A stretch of DNA of 64,000 nt. Origin: Pogonophryne albipinna. Taxonomy: Eukaryota > Chordata > Actinopteri > Perciformes > Artedidraconidae. A program made the translations under genes and the position numbers. Position 1 is the stretch's first letter; each line of letters starts with the position of its first letter. The notes under the pieces were generated by a model. The model had not been told where the DNA came from. It did no database searches and saw nothing but the letters and a program-made list of their open reading frames with translations. The stretch is taken from the NCBI GenBank assembly GCA_028583405.1, contig JAPTMU010000049.1, positions 822,726 to 886,725 on the forward strand, in the 5' to 3' direction. Positions 23,511-35,605 of this stretch are shown here, one piece after another.

Positions 23511-24929
23511 CCTGATGTGTGTGTGAGAATGGCCCTGACACCATTTCAGCCCAGATCTAAACTCCTGGCAGGACAATAAGCTGCAGCTCAATTCTCTCAC
23601 TGAACAAAACAAAGTGAGTGAGGGACTGCAATATAAGAGGGAGAGAAAGAGAAACTTTAAAACTGTTCAATTGTTATGATGTAAAGACTGATATGTTCTA
23701 TAATCGGCTGAAACTGTTAAGTCATGATGTGAAACGGTTAACAAAGAAAAAGGGAAACTCAAGCTGCTGCCACACTTTATTTTATTTATCTAAAATTAAG
23801 CACTTTTAAGATGCACATATTTTCAAAAGCTATTTTATTTATTTTCTCCAATTTTATTTTTAAATGCAGCCCGAGAGGAACATTACACATATCCACAGTA
23901 TTTACTGTATATCTGTAGAGTTCAATATTAATTGACAATAAATATTGTTGTTTTTCAATTGTACTTTCTTTATTTGATTGCAGTCAGTTGTTGATTTCAT
24001 GCAGACGTTGATAAAGCTACAGCTACTTCAATATATATCACACTAATTCATAAAGCAAGTTAGACACTTTGATGTTCCGGACCTTTGCATGGGGAGATTT
24101 TCTCTAACTGGACCTCGTTGAGTTTTAGTTGAATACCCCTGCTGTAGCGAGTACAACTCTAACACAGAAAAGACCTGTCTGTGCTGCCCCTGAACGCCTC
24201 GTTGGACATTTCTCTTTTTCCATTGTTTGCTTCTTGGGTATAGTGACGTATTTAGTTACGTTATGTCCGCGGAGCCGTTACGTTTGGACCAATCCGTTGA
24301 CTTCCTCACACACACACACACACTCGGCGGAACGTTGCGAGGCTCGCTGCTTCAAGGAGCGGGACACTGTGAGCTGGCTCACTGGTGTGGGGTCGGCGAG
24401 ACAGCGAGACACCGCGGAACTCAGCCTGGGCACACACACAAACTCCCAGCCAGGCTGCGGTGTGTGTGTGTGTGTGTTTGGGGCTGGGTTTCGCTGTCTC
24501 GCTGTCTCGCAGACGGCCACTGGGCTCACAGGGGGGGGGGGGGGGGGCAGGAGCTCCAACAAGCTGTTTAGGACAGAGAGTGAATACACATACTTTACAG
24601 AGATGCTGTATGAGAAACCAATGTGAGTTTGGAAAATTGCACAGTGTAAATCTATTCTAGTAGACCTCAACAATGGAATTATGATCAGTAGAAATGGCCA
24701 TGACATGGGACCTTTAAGTCTGTGCATTCGTTCTGTGATGACTATGCCTTTTTAAACTTGGCAAACCAAGCCCCAATGTAAATATAACACACCACAGAAA
24801 TCTGAATTGTCTTTGTAACAATACCTTTTTGACGTTTTCCAAATGGCTATATGTAACCGGTGTCTTTAAGCGGTATTTTATGTTATTGAACACAGAATTA
24901 TTAGATACAAAACACAGAATTTGTGTGAT

Positions 24930-26267
24930 TATACCAAGCGGCAAACTCTGGGGAACAGCCGGGACGCCAATACGGAAGTGCCACACACTGCAGTTCATAC
25001 ATGGGCCGCTAGGGACTGGCTGCAGAAAGGAGCAATTTCCATAGACCCCCATGTTAAAATGCCCAACTTTACAGCAGAAAAAAACATGTTTCTACCCATG
25101 GATGCAATAAATATTATTATCGATATAGTTAGATTCCACCTTCATGATTATGAATCTGTGAGTGAATTGTTTTCTAACACGACCCTTTTATTTATATTAG
25201 GTCTTAAAGTGTTTGCATAAATTAGGACGTGGTCACTTTGATGGACACGTACATGCCTCACTGTCAGCTAACAGCAACTTGTCCACTCTGCTAGGCTACA
25301 ACCATAGAGGCTACAACGTTAGTTAGTCATAGTACTGTACTTCACCCTTTAGCTTTAGCCGTGTTCGTGGTGATTGTGCCTTTTAGGGAATATTGTTATA
25401 AATACCAGACAATTAAAATGTCGTGCTGTGCGCTTGAATGTACTAACAGAACTTCCAAGAAGTCTAAAATGATAATATTAAACATGTTAACCCCGTTCTC
25501 AGGTGTTTGTGTGCTTGGTAGCTTAGCTTGTTACTTATTAGCCAGCTAAGGACGTAACCCTTTATGCATACATATACATTTTAGTTTATGATTCAGCCTT
25601 GGGTAAGACTTTTATAGTCTATGATGCCCATAATGCTAAACGGGAGCAAATGTTAATAGGGGACCCAATTATCCCAGTGGTGGCCGCCGGAGCTAACGGA
25701 GCCGCAGGGGGCTAGCTCCAGCCGGCGTCCCGGAGCTAGCCCACTGCGGCTCCGTTAGGTCCGGGCGGTGGAGTCGGTCGTTATAACTGGAGATCAAGGA
25801 ATGCAGCGAAACGCAGACTTGGTTCGCCTGCTGTAGTATTAGCTAAATAAATTATGTTGAACAAGGCTTATTAAGCTGAACATCGCCACAATTGTTCTTC
25901 TATGTATCGGTACTTCTTTTCTTAACGTGTGAATGACAAGCATTAAGAATAACAAAATATAGCTAATTCTCTTGCAGATTGTCTCATTTGATTATGAATG
26001 TAACGTTTATATAGGGGAACTACACTGTTAGCAGTACCTTGGTATGCATGTATTTCATGTTCGCTTAGCTTCTTAGCCTGAGCTAGCTCTGTTTACTTCC
26101 AACAGGTCCCGCCTCGGCTCCGACTCTTTGCCCTTATTTGGAGAAGGCGGGATTAGACTCTGACGTTAGTGGCCGACTACGCCTACTAAGGGCTTCTCGG
26201 CAACTCTGCAGAATCCTATGGGTGACGTCACGGACACTACGTCCATTTATATATACAGTCTATGGAT
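24930..26267. mobile_element. Non-autonomous element ending in TATACAGTCTATGG
   Basis: The right end (GTGACGTCACGGACACTACG, then ATATATACAGTCTATGG) is a terminus I recognise from dispersed fish MITEs. The left part (ACAGCCGGGACGCC, CTAGGGACTGGCTGCAG, CCCATGTTAAAATGCCC) also fits such elements. The left terminus is not defined. An inverted pair of GGAGCTA...CCGTTAG blocks lies at 25687-25762. Confidence 0.45.
25419..25550 (+). pseudogene. Possible THAP-type N-terminus relic
   Basis: The frame beginning MSCCALECTNRTSKKSKM resembles the first zinc-coordinating segment of THAP domains (a C-x(2-4)-C pair just after the start). The remainder of the domain, including its later Cys-His pair, is not found. 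THAP domains occur in P-element-like transposases and in host proteins; here it sits in the repeat region above. Resemblance over 18 residues only. Confidence 0.25.
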
Positions 26268-26365
26268 TATACTAAATGATTTACAAATAAACACCACTGC
26301 ATATTTACAACTGTTACACATATCCTAAGCATAAGCGTAACCTAATAACTTAACTTCTGTCACAA

Positions 26366-26780
26366 GAGGCGTGTTCACACCGGAATACTTTTACCCGTAC
26401 TTTTCCCATTTAGTTCCGTTAGTTCCTGGAATTTTGCGTTCACACCAAAAAGAGAACTTGGTTCCGAGAACTTTTACCCCCATTTTTAGTGCCTGCTGGA
26501 GAGCTGGTACTACCCTGGGGAGAAAAAAGTACCAATTTCGATTTGCTGGGCGAATTGCAAACCACGCCCCGTAAAACTCTGAAAAGTTTTGTGAAGCCGC
26601 CATTGTTTTTGCTGGCATTAGCATTATTAGCATTAGCATTAGCCCCGAGCACCAACGGAGAAAGAATAACTTATGGCAACACAAAAGAAAACATGGGAGC
26701 GGTGGAGATGAGGAGGTGTCGGCGTCCTGGCGATTTACTCGGAAGGCTTCAGTAGAAGCTGCTGGGAGTCCATCACCATT
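26366..26780. mobile_element. MITE fragment of the GTGTTCACACC type
   Basis: GAGGCGTGTTCACACCGGAA is followed by paired TTTTACCCGTACTTTTCCC and GAACTTGGTTCCGAGAAC motifs and ACCACGCCCCGTAAA, a composition I associate with a Harbinger-like fish MITE. The second end is not located. Confidence 0.4.
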
Positions 26781-27635
26781 TGGAGGCAAGCCCACTATCT
26801 TAGAGGTGCTCTGATATGTTTGAGATTCAATATCGTTGTTCACTCTATACACACAACTTACATTTTTCCCGTGGGGTTTCTCTGGGGTTTTTCCTAAAGA
26901 CAGCAGGTGTTGTATGGTGTAAAGCATCCTGAAAATACTGTGTTATTTCTGTCATTTTTGTAGAAAGATTGTTGAAAACTCAACTCCCAAACAAATACGA
27001 CCCTCCAGATTTACCATCCAAAAACACTTAATTTGGGGATATCTAAGGTTGTTCTCTTTTTTAGGCAGTTTTTGCAATTTTAAATCATCTAATGAAATGT
27101 GGCAGGGAGTTTTTTGTTACAAACATAAACACCTGATTTTTCAAACCTCCTCTAAATCACTGCTTATGTCACTGTGCAGAGCCCTGCATATCTTTCACAT
27201 TACAGCCACATTCTGACATATTACAGGGACATCCTTGTGTTTGACGCTGTAGAGGACATGAAAACACACATTTACTCTGATCTTCTGTCATGACCTCTCC
27301 GTACGTCAGGAAGAAGAAGAGTTGTTCTATTCAATCCCCAGAGTGTCTGTTGACCTTCAGTCCCAGATGTGCAGTCCGGCTGTATCTGCTTTGATCTCAG
27401 AGGCTTTAATCCCTCAGGTTCCCATGCCACATACAGGCGGGAAGCTTTGGCCGGTCTGAACCTCTCTGACCTCTTAAATCCTGCTCTGGATTTAGGCACT
27501 CGCCGTCAGAGAACGGGATTATGGCAGCAACTACGGCTAGTTACATAATACTGTATCGTGGTGGATGTTGTAATGCCAAGACCAGCTCAGAAATGACCAT
27601 TACTCTGTATTCCAGTAGATATATGAGACCACTCC
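26781..27635. other. No gene identified
   Basis: A minus-strand open frame at 27272-27499 is arginine- and lysine-rich but matches no family I know. No element ends seen. Confidence 0.45.
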
Positions 27636-28019
27636 GCTTTATTACTGTTGGGAAAACACTGAATGTACTCTTCTAATATCAGAGTACACATGATAACAAA
27701 GGTATCCCAACTGTAGCTGCGAACATGACAGGATGTGTGATTACTAGGGATGTAACGATACCAAAAACTCACAGTACGATAATATCGTGATAAAAAGTCC
27801 ACTGTACGATATTTATCGCGATATTGAAAAATAAAGGAAAAAAATGTGAATTTTTTTTTTTTACTTCAATTTGTTTTCTTCATTAAATAATAAATCTGAT
27901 TTGTACAGCATGTTAGTAGATAGTAGTATTTTAAAGTGTCAACAATATAATAATCAGACCCTGCAATAGAATAACTCAAGTTTCACTTTAGTTGTTCAAG
28001 TAACTCAACTCTAACTCAC

Positions 28020-28205
28020 TCACTCAGCGTCATCAAGGTTATCCTTTAGGAATATGAGCATGTCCACATTTCCAGGTAGAAGCTGGGATGTTTGGGCGTT
28101 TACAAAATCCCCTGCTGTGGAAACAACTCTCTTCCTTGGTGCTGATGTTGCTGGGAGAGAGATATGCTTTGACCATGGGTGACAGCAGTGGGTCAAACTG
28201 TGCAT
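28020..28205 (-). pseudogene. hAT transposase C-terminal dimerisation domain relic
   Basis: The minus strand encodes HISLPATSAPRKRVVSTAGD followed by FVNAQTSQLLPGNVDMLIFL and KDNL, the hallmark of the hAT C-terminal dimerisation domain (Dimer_Tnp_hAT: sAPsERvFSxAG...LxPenVdxLiFLxxN). The stop falls just inside the element's subterminal repeats, as in intact hAT elements. The usual SER is PRK here. Upstream, a second frame over 28039-28389 carries LSPMVKAYLSPS, the preceding part out of frame. The catalytic residues and N-terminal BED finger are missing. Confidence 0.82.
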
Positions 28206-28344
28206 TGTCTCTCCTCCACTTCAACAACAATACAGTTGTTGCCAAGAAGGTGAGGCTTATTGACAGAGATATAAATATCCTGTTGGTACTTGTCAATGTC
28301 TCTAGGTGTGTACATGTAGCCCTGTAAATACCATGTCCTTTTGT

Positions 28345-28470
28345 GTTATCTGTTGTGTTATGTTCATGTTGTAACCTACTTGCTGCCATGTTGGACAGGT
28401 CTCCCTTGAAAAAGAGATCGATGATCTCAATGGGACCACCTGGTTAAATAAAGTTTTTTTTTTTTTTTTT
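28345..28470 (+). mobile_element. LINE 3' tail inside the hAT element
   Basis: GGTCTCCCTTGAAAAAGAG, ATCTCAATGGGACC, then GGTTAAATAAAG and a T-run on the plus strand. The same tail ends the reverse-transcriptase relic at 59485-59545, so both belong to one LINE family. Confidence 0.65.
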
Positions 28471-28890
28471 TTAAATCGCGGTAGATTTTGTCAGTCTCAC
28501 GACGGTATTGAGACATCTATTTCCCGCGATATCGCGATATTCGATATATCGTTACATCCCTAGTGATTACCTTGAAGAGCATCAGGACTGTTTGAGGCAG
28601 ATGATAGCTATGTGATTAACATGATGATTCAGCCTCTATGGAGATAGACATATGACAAGCATGCTCATTTCTGACGTGGAGCTAATCTGAAGTAAACATT
28701 GAATACTGTTTTCTATTCCTCCATCTTGTGACTGTGTAACTCCCTCTCTTGGATATCAGCATGTGAAGGACACTGCTCAGGAACTAGTTGATGCTCTGTA
28801 TGTGATGACTGCTTCCATTCTGGAGAGGATCACAGATACATGGATCCTGAGGTTGAAGCTGAAGCCGGTGACGAATGAGATGTTTCTAAC

Positions 28891-29743
28891 AATTGTCATG
28901 TGTACTTTAGCTGAAAAACTGAAGTCACAGGCTCCTCCAACAGAGCAACATTAATATATATAGGACATAAAACAAATAAAACCAATAAAATCGTGCAAGA
29001 GAATGTTTTGAGATGTGCAAGTAAATACAAATAGAATAGAAATAGTGCAAGACGAGTCACAAGTAAATGGAGTATGATATATTAGATACATAATGTGCAA
29101 TGTATTCTCTTTATATTAGACTTTTATTAACGTGAGGCTATACACGAACTACATCCTGGTCACATGGCTGCACATCACCCAAAGGTGGAATTGTATTGGC
29201 GTGATTATGTGTGTTAGTGGTTGTTAGCAACACTTGTTAGCAACCGGCGTTTTTAAGACATTGAAGCGTCGGACATCCAAAAGTGGGGAATTTACTGACA
29301 TGTTTTATGTCAAAGAACAAAGCGTGACGATCTCTTCATCTTCTCCTCTTGTGTTAACCACAGGCAATAACTACACACGTGTTGACCTCATGAATAGGGA
29401 ACCAGAGATAACATTATTAGTAATTTCCTGGGTTTAAGGACTGATTTCTGCAGCTCTCTTCATGACAGTTCACTTTGATTGACTTGTGAGTTGGGAAGAT
29501 TTTAAACAGCTCTGTTAGAGGAAGATCTCCAGCCATCTGTTCACATATTTGAACAATACAGACAGTCAGGCTGTCTTTTGTAGACCCAGAGATCAAACAA
29601 CAGACTGGTGCGTTCTGGAAGCTGCTGACTGGAGAAAGACAGATCAAATCTTTAAGAAGATCAACATTCCTCATTCAGGTGCCCGAACAGCCTTGAGCTG
29701 AATGTAAGTGCTGCTTTAAAAATGATCCCTGGGCTCTGCTTCG

Positions 29744-29745
<2 letters not shown>
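28891..29745. other. No gene seen
   Basis: AT-rich; a minus-strand frame at 29417-29674 has no recognisable features. Confidence 0.5.
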
Positions 29746-29808
<63 letters not shown>

Positions 29809-29832
29809 TGTGTGTTTCTGTGTGTGTGTGTC

Positions 29833-29900
<68 letters not shown>

Positions 29901-29912
29901 TGTGTGTCTGTC

Positions 29913-29946
<34 letters not shown>
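29746..29946. repeat. (TG)n microsatellite with TC interruptions
   Basis: About 200 bp of TG interrupted by TGTCTG and TTTCTG. Interruptions suggest an older array than the perfect run at 1499. Confidence 0.97.
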
Positions 29947-29947
<1 letters not shown>

Positions 29948-30216
29948 TAGACGGGGAGAACCAGCTGCCCCCTGCGTGTGATTGATAATGTGTCTCATTA
30001 TTTGTGCCATTTCATCCGAAGCTTCCTGGGAAACCTTCACGCTGGAACTGTCTCTCTGCTGGAATACCTGCTACTTCACTGGAGTCCCTCTGCTCTGTCG
30101 TCTCCTCTGATTTATTCCAATCAGAGAAGTGTTAGCGGTAATATTTCCATCATTCATAACGCAGCGATCCAATGGGATTCAAAGCTCTGTGAGTCCATAG
30201 GATTTATATTAACCAG

Positions 30217-30335
30217 CAGGGTTAGGAGAGTTACTTTTACTCCTTTTAATGAAATCAGTAACCTAATCTAAATGTCATAATATCAAGGTAATCTGATTAC
30301 TTTCAGTTACTTTTGGATTACCTCAATATCAGATG
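30217..30335. mobile_element. MITE terminus, GTTACTTT type
   Basis: CAGGGTTAGGAGAGTTACTT followed by TTACTTTCAGTTACTTTTGG. It resembles, inverted, the terminus at 37113-37134 (CAGAGTTGGGGTTACTTT). The 8-mers outside the two termini do not match, so I treat them as separate remnants. Confidence 0.45.
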
Positions 30336-30969
30336 CAATGCAAATAAATACAACAGAAATGAAATATTAATGAGATATTTTGTATATAATGGAATATAAT
30401 TCAGTACGGATCTGAGGCATTCTGATTTTACAATACCTTGCTATTCGAACAAACAAAAGCACATCTAAATATATATTTACTACTCCAGAATACTTATCCT
30501 CTGTAATGCTATCCCTGCTGAGTCGGCACACACGTAATGGTTTATTATCTTCTCTTTCTGCGATGTTTGTTGTTTGTTTGGGGAAGTCATCTCTTTATTT
30601 CCATGTTTGTGACGGACCATAGATTTGACATTTTTCACCCTGACTTCCTCCCTCGGGTTTTTTAACGTTGCGTGACTTCCTCCTTTACTTCTGTTATAAA
30701 AACAATGGCTTTGTCACATTTAATTCGAGCAAATGTTGTATGTGAAACTGAGTTCTGTCGTGGGTCTCTTTAAGCTCCTGTTGTTTAAAGCTCAAGTGTC
30801 ACTTTTGTTATAACTGCAGCCTTTCTTTTTACTGTTGTTAAAGCAGAACGGAGAAACCTAATTCTGTGCTAACCACGCTAAATTAGAATATTACAATATG
30901 TCACAGGCGTGTTCTTTAGCTACTCAATTTTAAATACCAATTAGCCCAAAAAGTTGAATCCAGACAATT
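30336..30969. other. No gene seen
   Basis: No recognisable features. Confidence 0.5.
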
Positions 30970-30973
30970 TTAA

Positions 30974-32855
30974 AGAGGCCATTTTATGCCTTTTCGGGGT
31001 TTTCCCTCTCCTGTAGTTTGTTCTATAGATTTTAGTGCATGTAAATGGTCTGCAAATGCTAAAATCCCTGTGTTCCCTGCTTGTTCACTTCATAGTGACA
31101 TCAATAAGTAACATTGGCACTTGGCTAGTGCTCCAACACATTGTACATGATAGGCTAAGGGGCGGGACATCTCTAAGCGGTTGACCAATCAAAACAGAGC
31201 CGGCCAGCTAACCAATCAGAGCAGACTGGGCTCTGGTTTCAGACAGAGGGTGAAAAGTGGTGCTGCAGCACAGTATGAGAACAATAAAGAGCTTTTTGAA
31301 CATTAAAGCATGGAGACATGTCCCAGTACAGACACTACATACTGATATACACCTGAACATCAGCAGGAGAGAACTCTTTAAAGTAGAGACACTACATTCT
31401 GATATAAACCTGAACATCAGCAGGAGAGGACTCTTTAAAGTAGAGACACTACATACTGATGTACACCTGAACATCAACAGGAGAGGACTCTTTAAAGTAG
31501 AGACACTACATACTGATATACACCTGAACATCAGCAGGAGAGAACTCTTTAAAGTAGAGACACTACATTCTGATATAAACCTGAACATCAGCAGGAGAGG
31601 ACTCTTTAAAGTAGAGACACTACATACTGATGTACACCTGAACATCAACAGGAGAGGACTCTTTAAAGTAGAGACACTACATACTGATGTACACCTGAAC
31701 ATCAACAGGAGAGGACTCTTTAAAGTAGAGACACTACATACTGATATACACCTGAACATCAGCAGGAGAGGACTCTTTAAAGTAGAGACACTACATACTG
31801 ATATACACCTGAACATCAGCAGGAGAGGACTCTTTAAAGTAGAGACACTACATACTGATATACACCTGAACATCAGCAGGAGAGGACTCTTTAAAGTAGA
31901 GACACTACATACTGATATACACCTGAACATCAGCAGGAGAGGACTCTTTAAAGTAGAGACACTACATACTGATATACACCTGAACATCAGCAGGAGAGGA
32001 CTCTTTAAAATGGAGACACTACATACTGATATACACCTGAACATCAGCAGGAGAGGACTCTTTAAAGTAGAGACACTATATACTGATATACACCTGAACA
32101 TCAGCAGGAGAGGACTCTTTAAAGTAGAGACACTACATACTGATATACACCTGAACATCAGCAGGAGAGGACTCTTTAAAGTAGAGACACTACATACTGA
32201 TATACACCTGGACATCAGCAGGAGAGGACTCTTTAAAGTAGAGACGCTACATACTGATATACACCTGAACATCAGCAGGAGGACTCTTTAAAGTAGAGAC
32301 ACTACATACTGATATACACCTGAACATCAGCAGGAGAGGACTCTTTAAAGTAGAGACACTACATACTGATATACACCTGAACATCAGCAGGAGAGGACTC
32401 TTTAAAGTAGAGACACTACATACTGATATACACCTGGACATCAGCAGGAGAGGACTCTTTAAAGTAGAGACGCTACATACTGATATACACCTGAACATCA
32501 GCAGGAGGACTCTTTAAAGTAGAGACACTACATACTGATACACACCTGAACATCAGCAGGAGAGGACTCTTTAAAGTAGAGACACTACATACTGATATAC
32601 ACCTGAACATCAGCAGGAGAGGACTCTTTAAAGTAGAGACGCTACATACTGATATACACCTGAACATCAGCAGGAGAGGACTCTTTAAAGTAGAGACACT
32701 ACATACTGATATACACCTGAACATCAGCAGGAGAGGACTCTTTAAAGTAGAGACACTACATACTGATATACACCTGAACATCAGCAGGAGGACTCTTTAA
32801 AGTAGAGACACTACATACTAATATACACCTGAAAATGAGCAGAACATCTTGATAG
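30974..32855 (+). mobile_element. TTAA-type MITE expanded by the first 57-bp array
   Basis: Starts with TTAA then AGAGGCCATTTTATGCC (TTAA at 30970-30973). Internal landmarks GAGCCGGCCAGCTAACCAAT, CAGACAGAGGGTGAAAAG and AACATTAAAGCATGGAGACA match a very common spiny-rayed-fish MITE; the same stretch recurs at 39545-39670. The far end, after the array, reads CACCTGAAAATGAGCAGAAC, the subterminal part of that family, but the final TTAA end has decayed. Confidence 0.75.
31326..32842 (+). repeat. 57-bp minisatellite, 26 units plus a partial
   Basis: Unit: GTAGAGACACTACATACTGA, TATACACCTGAACATCAGCA, GGAGAGGACTCTTTAAA. Three units lack 2 bp (GGAGGACTC at about 32277, 32505, 32786); correcting for them gives exactly 26 x 57. 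As 57 is 19 codons, long open frames with a 19-residue period appear on both strands; they break at the 2-bp deletions. I see no start context or conserved flank that would make them genes. Confidence 0.97.
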
Positions 32856-33304
32856 AGGTTTGTTGAGTTCAGAAGCTTTTAGCCGCACTAAACAAGCAGA
32901 CAATGAATGTGTTGGTGTTTATATTCACACAGACTGTCAGTGTGGGTGTAGTCGGTCATTATCATCTATTCAGGATCGCCATATTTGCTGTTTACTCCCA
33001 CATGATATGTAAAGTAATAGCTCTCAGCTGTAATTCAGCAACAGAAGTCCCCCACACAGTGTTGACTGAGACAACATCCTGTTAAATGGAGGTGTCTGAC
33101 CCTTTTTTGTGAATCAAAAACATGTGAGAGCCTGACAATGGCATCAAACTCTGCAGATATTAGACATTTGGACATAGACAGGAAGCTTCTGTGTCCGTGA
33201 CTAAAAGAAAGGCAGGGCTATTTGACATTGAAACTCAGCTGCTGGACACAAAGACAAAACTTAAAAATAGCCAGTCAAGTTTTTGCACAATGATGTAGTT
33301 CATC
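32856..33304. other. No gene seen
   Basis: Intergenic; no recognisable element. Confidence 0.5.
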
Positions 33305-33312
33305 AGCTGTGG

Positions 33313-35605
33313 CAGAGGTGGGAAGTAGTGGAGTACAAATACTTTGTTACTGTACTTAAGTACATTTTCTGGTAACAGTACTTTACTCCAATACTTATTT
33401 TTCAACGACTTTTTACTTTGACTTCTTACATGTTGAACACAAATACCTGTACTTTCTACTTCTTACATGTTGAACCCAAATACCTGTACTTTCTACTTCT
33501 TACATGTTGAACCCAAATACCTGTACTTTCTACTTCTTACATGTTGAACTCAAATACCTGTACTTTCTACTTCTTACATGTTGAACTCAAATACCTGTAC
33601 TTTCTACTTCTCACATGTTGAACTCAAATACCTGTACTTTCTACTTCTTACATGTTGAACTCAAATACCTGTACTTTCTACTTCTCACATGTTGAACTCA
33701 AATACCTGTACTTTCTACTTCTTACATGTTGAACCCAAATACCTGTACTTTCTACTTCTTACATGTTGAACCCAAATACCTGTACTTTCTACTTCTTACA
33801 TGTTGAACTCAAATACCTGAACTTTCTACTTCTTACATGTTGAACCCAAATACCTGTACTTTCTACTTCTTACATGTTGAACTCAAATACCTGTACTTTC
33901 TACTTCTTACATGTTGAACCCAAATACCTGTACTTTCTACTTCTTACATGTTGAACCCAAATACCTGTACTTTCTACTTCTTACATGTTGAACCCAAATA
34001 CCTGTACTTTCTACTTCTTACATGTTGAACCCAAATACCTGTACTTTCTACTTCTTACATGTTGAACCCAAATACCTGTACTTTCTACTTCTTACATGTT
34101 GAACACAAATACCTGTACTTTCTACTTCTTACATGTTGAACACAAATACCTGTACTTTCTACTTCTTACATGTTGAACTCAAATACCTGTACTTTCTACT
34201 TCTTACATGTTGAACCCAAATACCTGTACTTTCTACTTCTTACATGTTGAACCCAAATACCTGTACTTTCTACTTCTTACATGTTGAACCCAAATACCTG
34301 TACTTTCTACTTCTTACATGTTGAACACAAATACCTGTACTTTCTACTTCTTACATGTTGAACCCAAATACCTGTACTTTCTACTTCTTACATGTTGAAC
34401 ACAAATACCTGTACTTTCTACTTCTTACATGTTGAACACAAATACCTGTACTTTCTACTTCTTACATGTTGAACTCAAATACCTGTACTTTCTACTTCTT
34501 ACATGTTGAACCCAAATACCTGTACTTTCTACTTCTTACATGTTGAACCCAAATACCTGTACTTTCTACTTCTTACATGTTGAACCCAAATACCTGTACT
34601 TTCTACTTCTTACATGTTGAACCCAAATACCTGTACTTTCTACTTCTTACATGTTGAACACAAATACCTGTACTTTCTACTTCTTACATGTTGAACCCAA
34701 ATACCTGTACTTTCTACTTCTTACATGTTGAACCCAAATACCTGTACTTTCTACTTCTTACATGTTGAACACAAATACCTGTACTTTCTACTTCTTACAT
34801 GTTGAACCCAAATACCTGTACTTTCTACTTCTTACATGTTGAACCCAAATACCTGTACTTTCTACTTCTTACATGTTGAACACAAATACCTGTACTTTCT
34901 ACTTCTTACATGTTGAACCCAAATACCTGTACTTTCTACTTCTTACATGTTGAACCCAAATACCTGTACTTTCTACTTCTTACATGTTGAACACAAATAC
35001 CTGTACTTTCTACTTCTTACATGTTGAACACAAATACCTGTACTTTCTACTTCTTACATGTTGAACACAAATACCTGTACTTTCTACTTCTTACATGTTG
35101 AACCCAAATACCTGAACTTTCTACTTCTTACATGTTGAACCCAAATACCTGTACTTTCTACTTCTTACATGTTGAACTCAAATACCTGTACTTTCTACTT
35201 CTCTCATTTCCCAAACAGCTGGTTCCTTTAGTCTGAATGTGTGTTTGGTGGCGTGATCATTATTCTTTAGAGTCATTGCGTGCCTATTGATTTGAACACG
35301 ATCCGTGTATCCATCATTTCCTGGTCTTCTCTAAAGAAGAGGGACCAATGGAAACGTTGTCATGTTGCCGTTGTTCAGCATGGAAACATTCATTAGCTAA
35401 CAATGACATTATTGTTCTATTGATATAAAGGGAGGTCAGGTACTCTTTAAAACAGCTGCTAGTTATGGGTACTTTTTACTGAAGTACACTTCAAAGCCTC
35501 TTTACTTTCACTTGAGTAAAGAAGTTTAGTCAGTACTTCTACTTTCACCAGAGTACTTTTAAACACGAGTATCTGTACTTCTACTTGAGGATTTGTGTAC
35601 TTTTG
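33313..35605. mobile_element. hAT-like element carrying the second 37-bp array
   Basis: Left end CAGAGGTGGGAAGTAGTGGA. After the array it repeats, reverse-complemented, the 9166 element's left arm (CTGGTTCCTTTAGTCTGAAT; GTGGCGTGATCATTATTC; CAATGACATTATTGTTC). The distal end (TTGTGTACTTTTGTC) lacks the expected terminus, and no target duplication of AGCTGTGG is found. Confidence 0.8.
33426..35201 (-). repeat. 37-bp minisatellite, 48 units
   Basis: Reverse-complement version of the 9584-11322 unit (TTACATGTTGAACNCAAATA then CCTGTACTTTCTACTTC). 1,776 bp is exactly 48 x 37. The variable base is A, C or T on this strand, the same three alleles as in the first array. Occasional CTGAACTTT variants. 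Confidence 0.97.

Larger units (their letters stand above)
22671..24141 (+). mobile_element. hAT transposon with decayed transposase, 1.47 kb
   Basis: Ends CAGGGGTCGGCAAC and, inverted, CAGGGGTATTCAAC. The 8-bp flanks CTGTAGGG (22663-22670) and CTGTAGCG (24142-24149) agree at 7 of 8. It contains the start of a BED-finger transposase (22926 onward), a smaller hAT insertion and a 32-bp minisatellite. Most of the transposase is deleted. Confidence 0.88.
22558..24713. mobile_element. TTAA-type MITE hosting later insertions
   Basis: Inverted ends AGGTCCCATGTCATGC and, from the right, AGGTCCCATGTCATGG, each bordered by TTAA (22554-22557, 24714-24717). TTAA duplication is the piggyBac hallmark. Internal CATGTAAACGGTCTGCAGGG fits a known fish family. 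Without the hAT insertion it would be about 680 bp. A G20 tract lies at about 24528-24547. Confidence 0.85.
22380..24870 (+). repeat. Local low-copy repeat, unit 3, split by nested transposons
   Basis: The left part (22380-22557) has CCTTTGACCCCCTGAGTATC through TGTTTTCAGGCATG; the right part (24714-24870) resumes GTCTGTGCATTCG, AACTTGGCAAACCAAGC and ACGTTTTCCAAATGGC. The join falls at the TTAA of the inserted MITE. A further short piece of the unit (CATATCCTAAGCATAAGCG) lies at about 26317-26365. Confidence 0.85.
27745..28562 (-). mobile_element. hAT transposon relic, 818 bp, with confirmed empty site
   Basis: Ends TAGGGATGTAACGATACC and, inverted, TAGGGATGTAACGATATA; perfect 8-bp target duplication GTGATTAC at 27737-27744 and 28563-28570. 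The subterminal regions are rich in ATATCGCGATA-type palindromes. A minus-strand transposase C-terminus remains at 28020-28205, and a LINE tail is inserted at 28345-28470. The inverted copy of the flank at about 52088-52103 has one GTGATTAC and no element. Confidence 0.95.
27636..28890 (+). repeat. Segment with an inverted second copy at 51770-52205
   Basis: The pieces 27636-27744 and 28571-28890 match, on the opposite strand and in order, the unbroken segment 52205-51770. The piece in between is the hAT element, absent from the other copy. A frame at 28763-28954 (HVKDTAQELVDALYVMTASI after a possible acceptor TTGGATATCAG) has a one-base deletion in the second copy. Confidence 0.9.

Noticed and set aside
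24129..24727. Overlapping open frames of 91-165 codons on both strands
   Set aside because: They span a hAT end, the TTAA-type MITE interior, CA/TG runs and a G20 tract; no coding signature.
26391..26927. 178-codon minus-strand open frame
   Set aside because: Mostly antisense to a MITE fragment; no homology recognised and no splice context.
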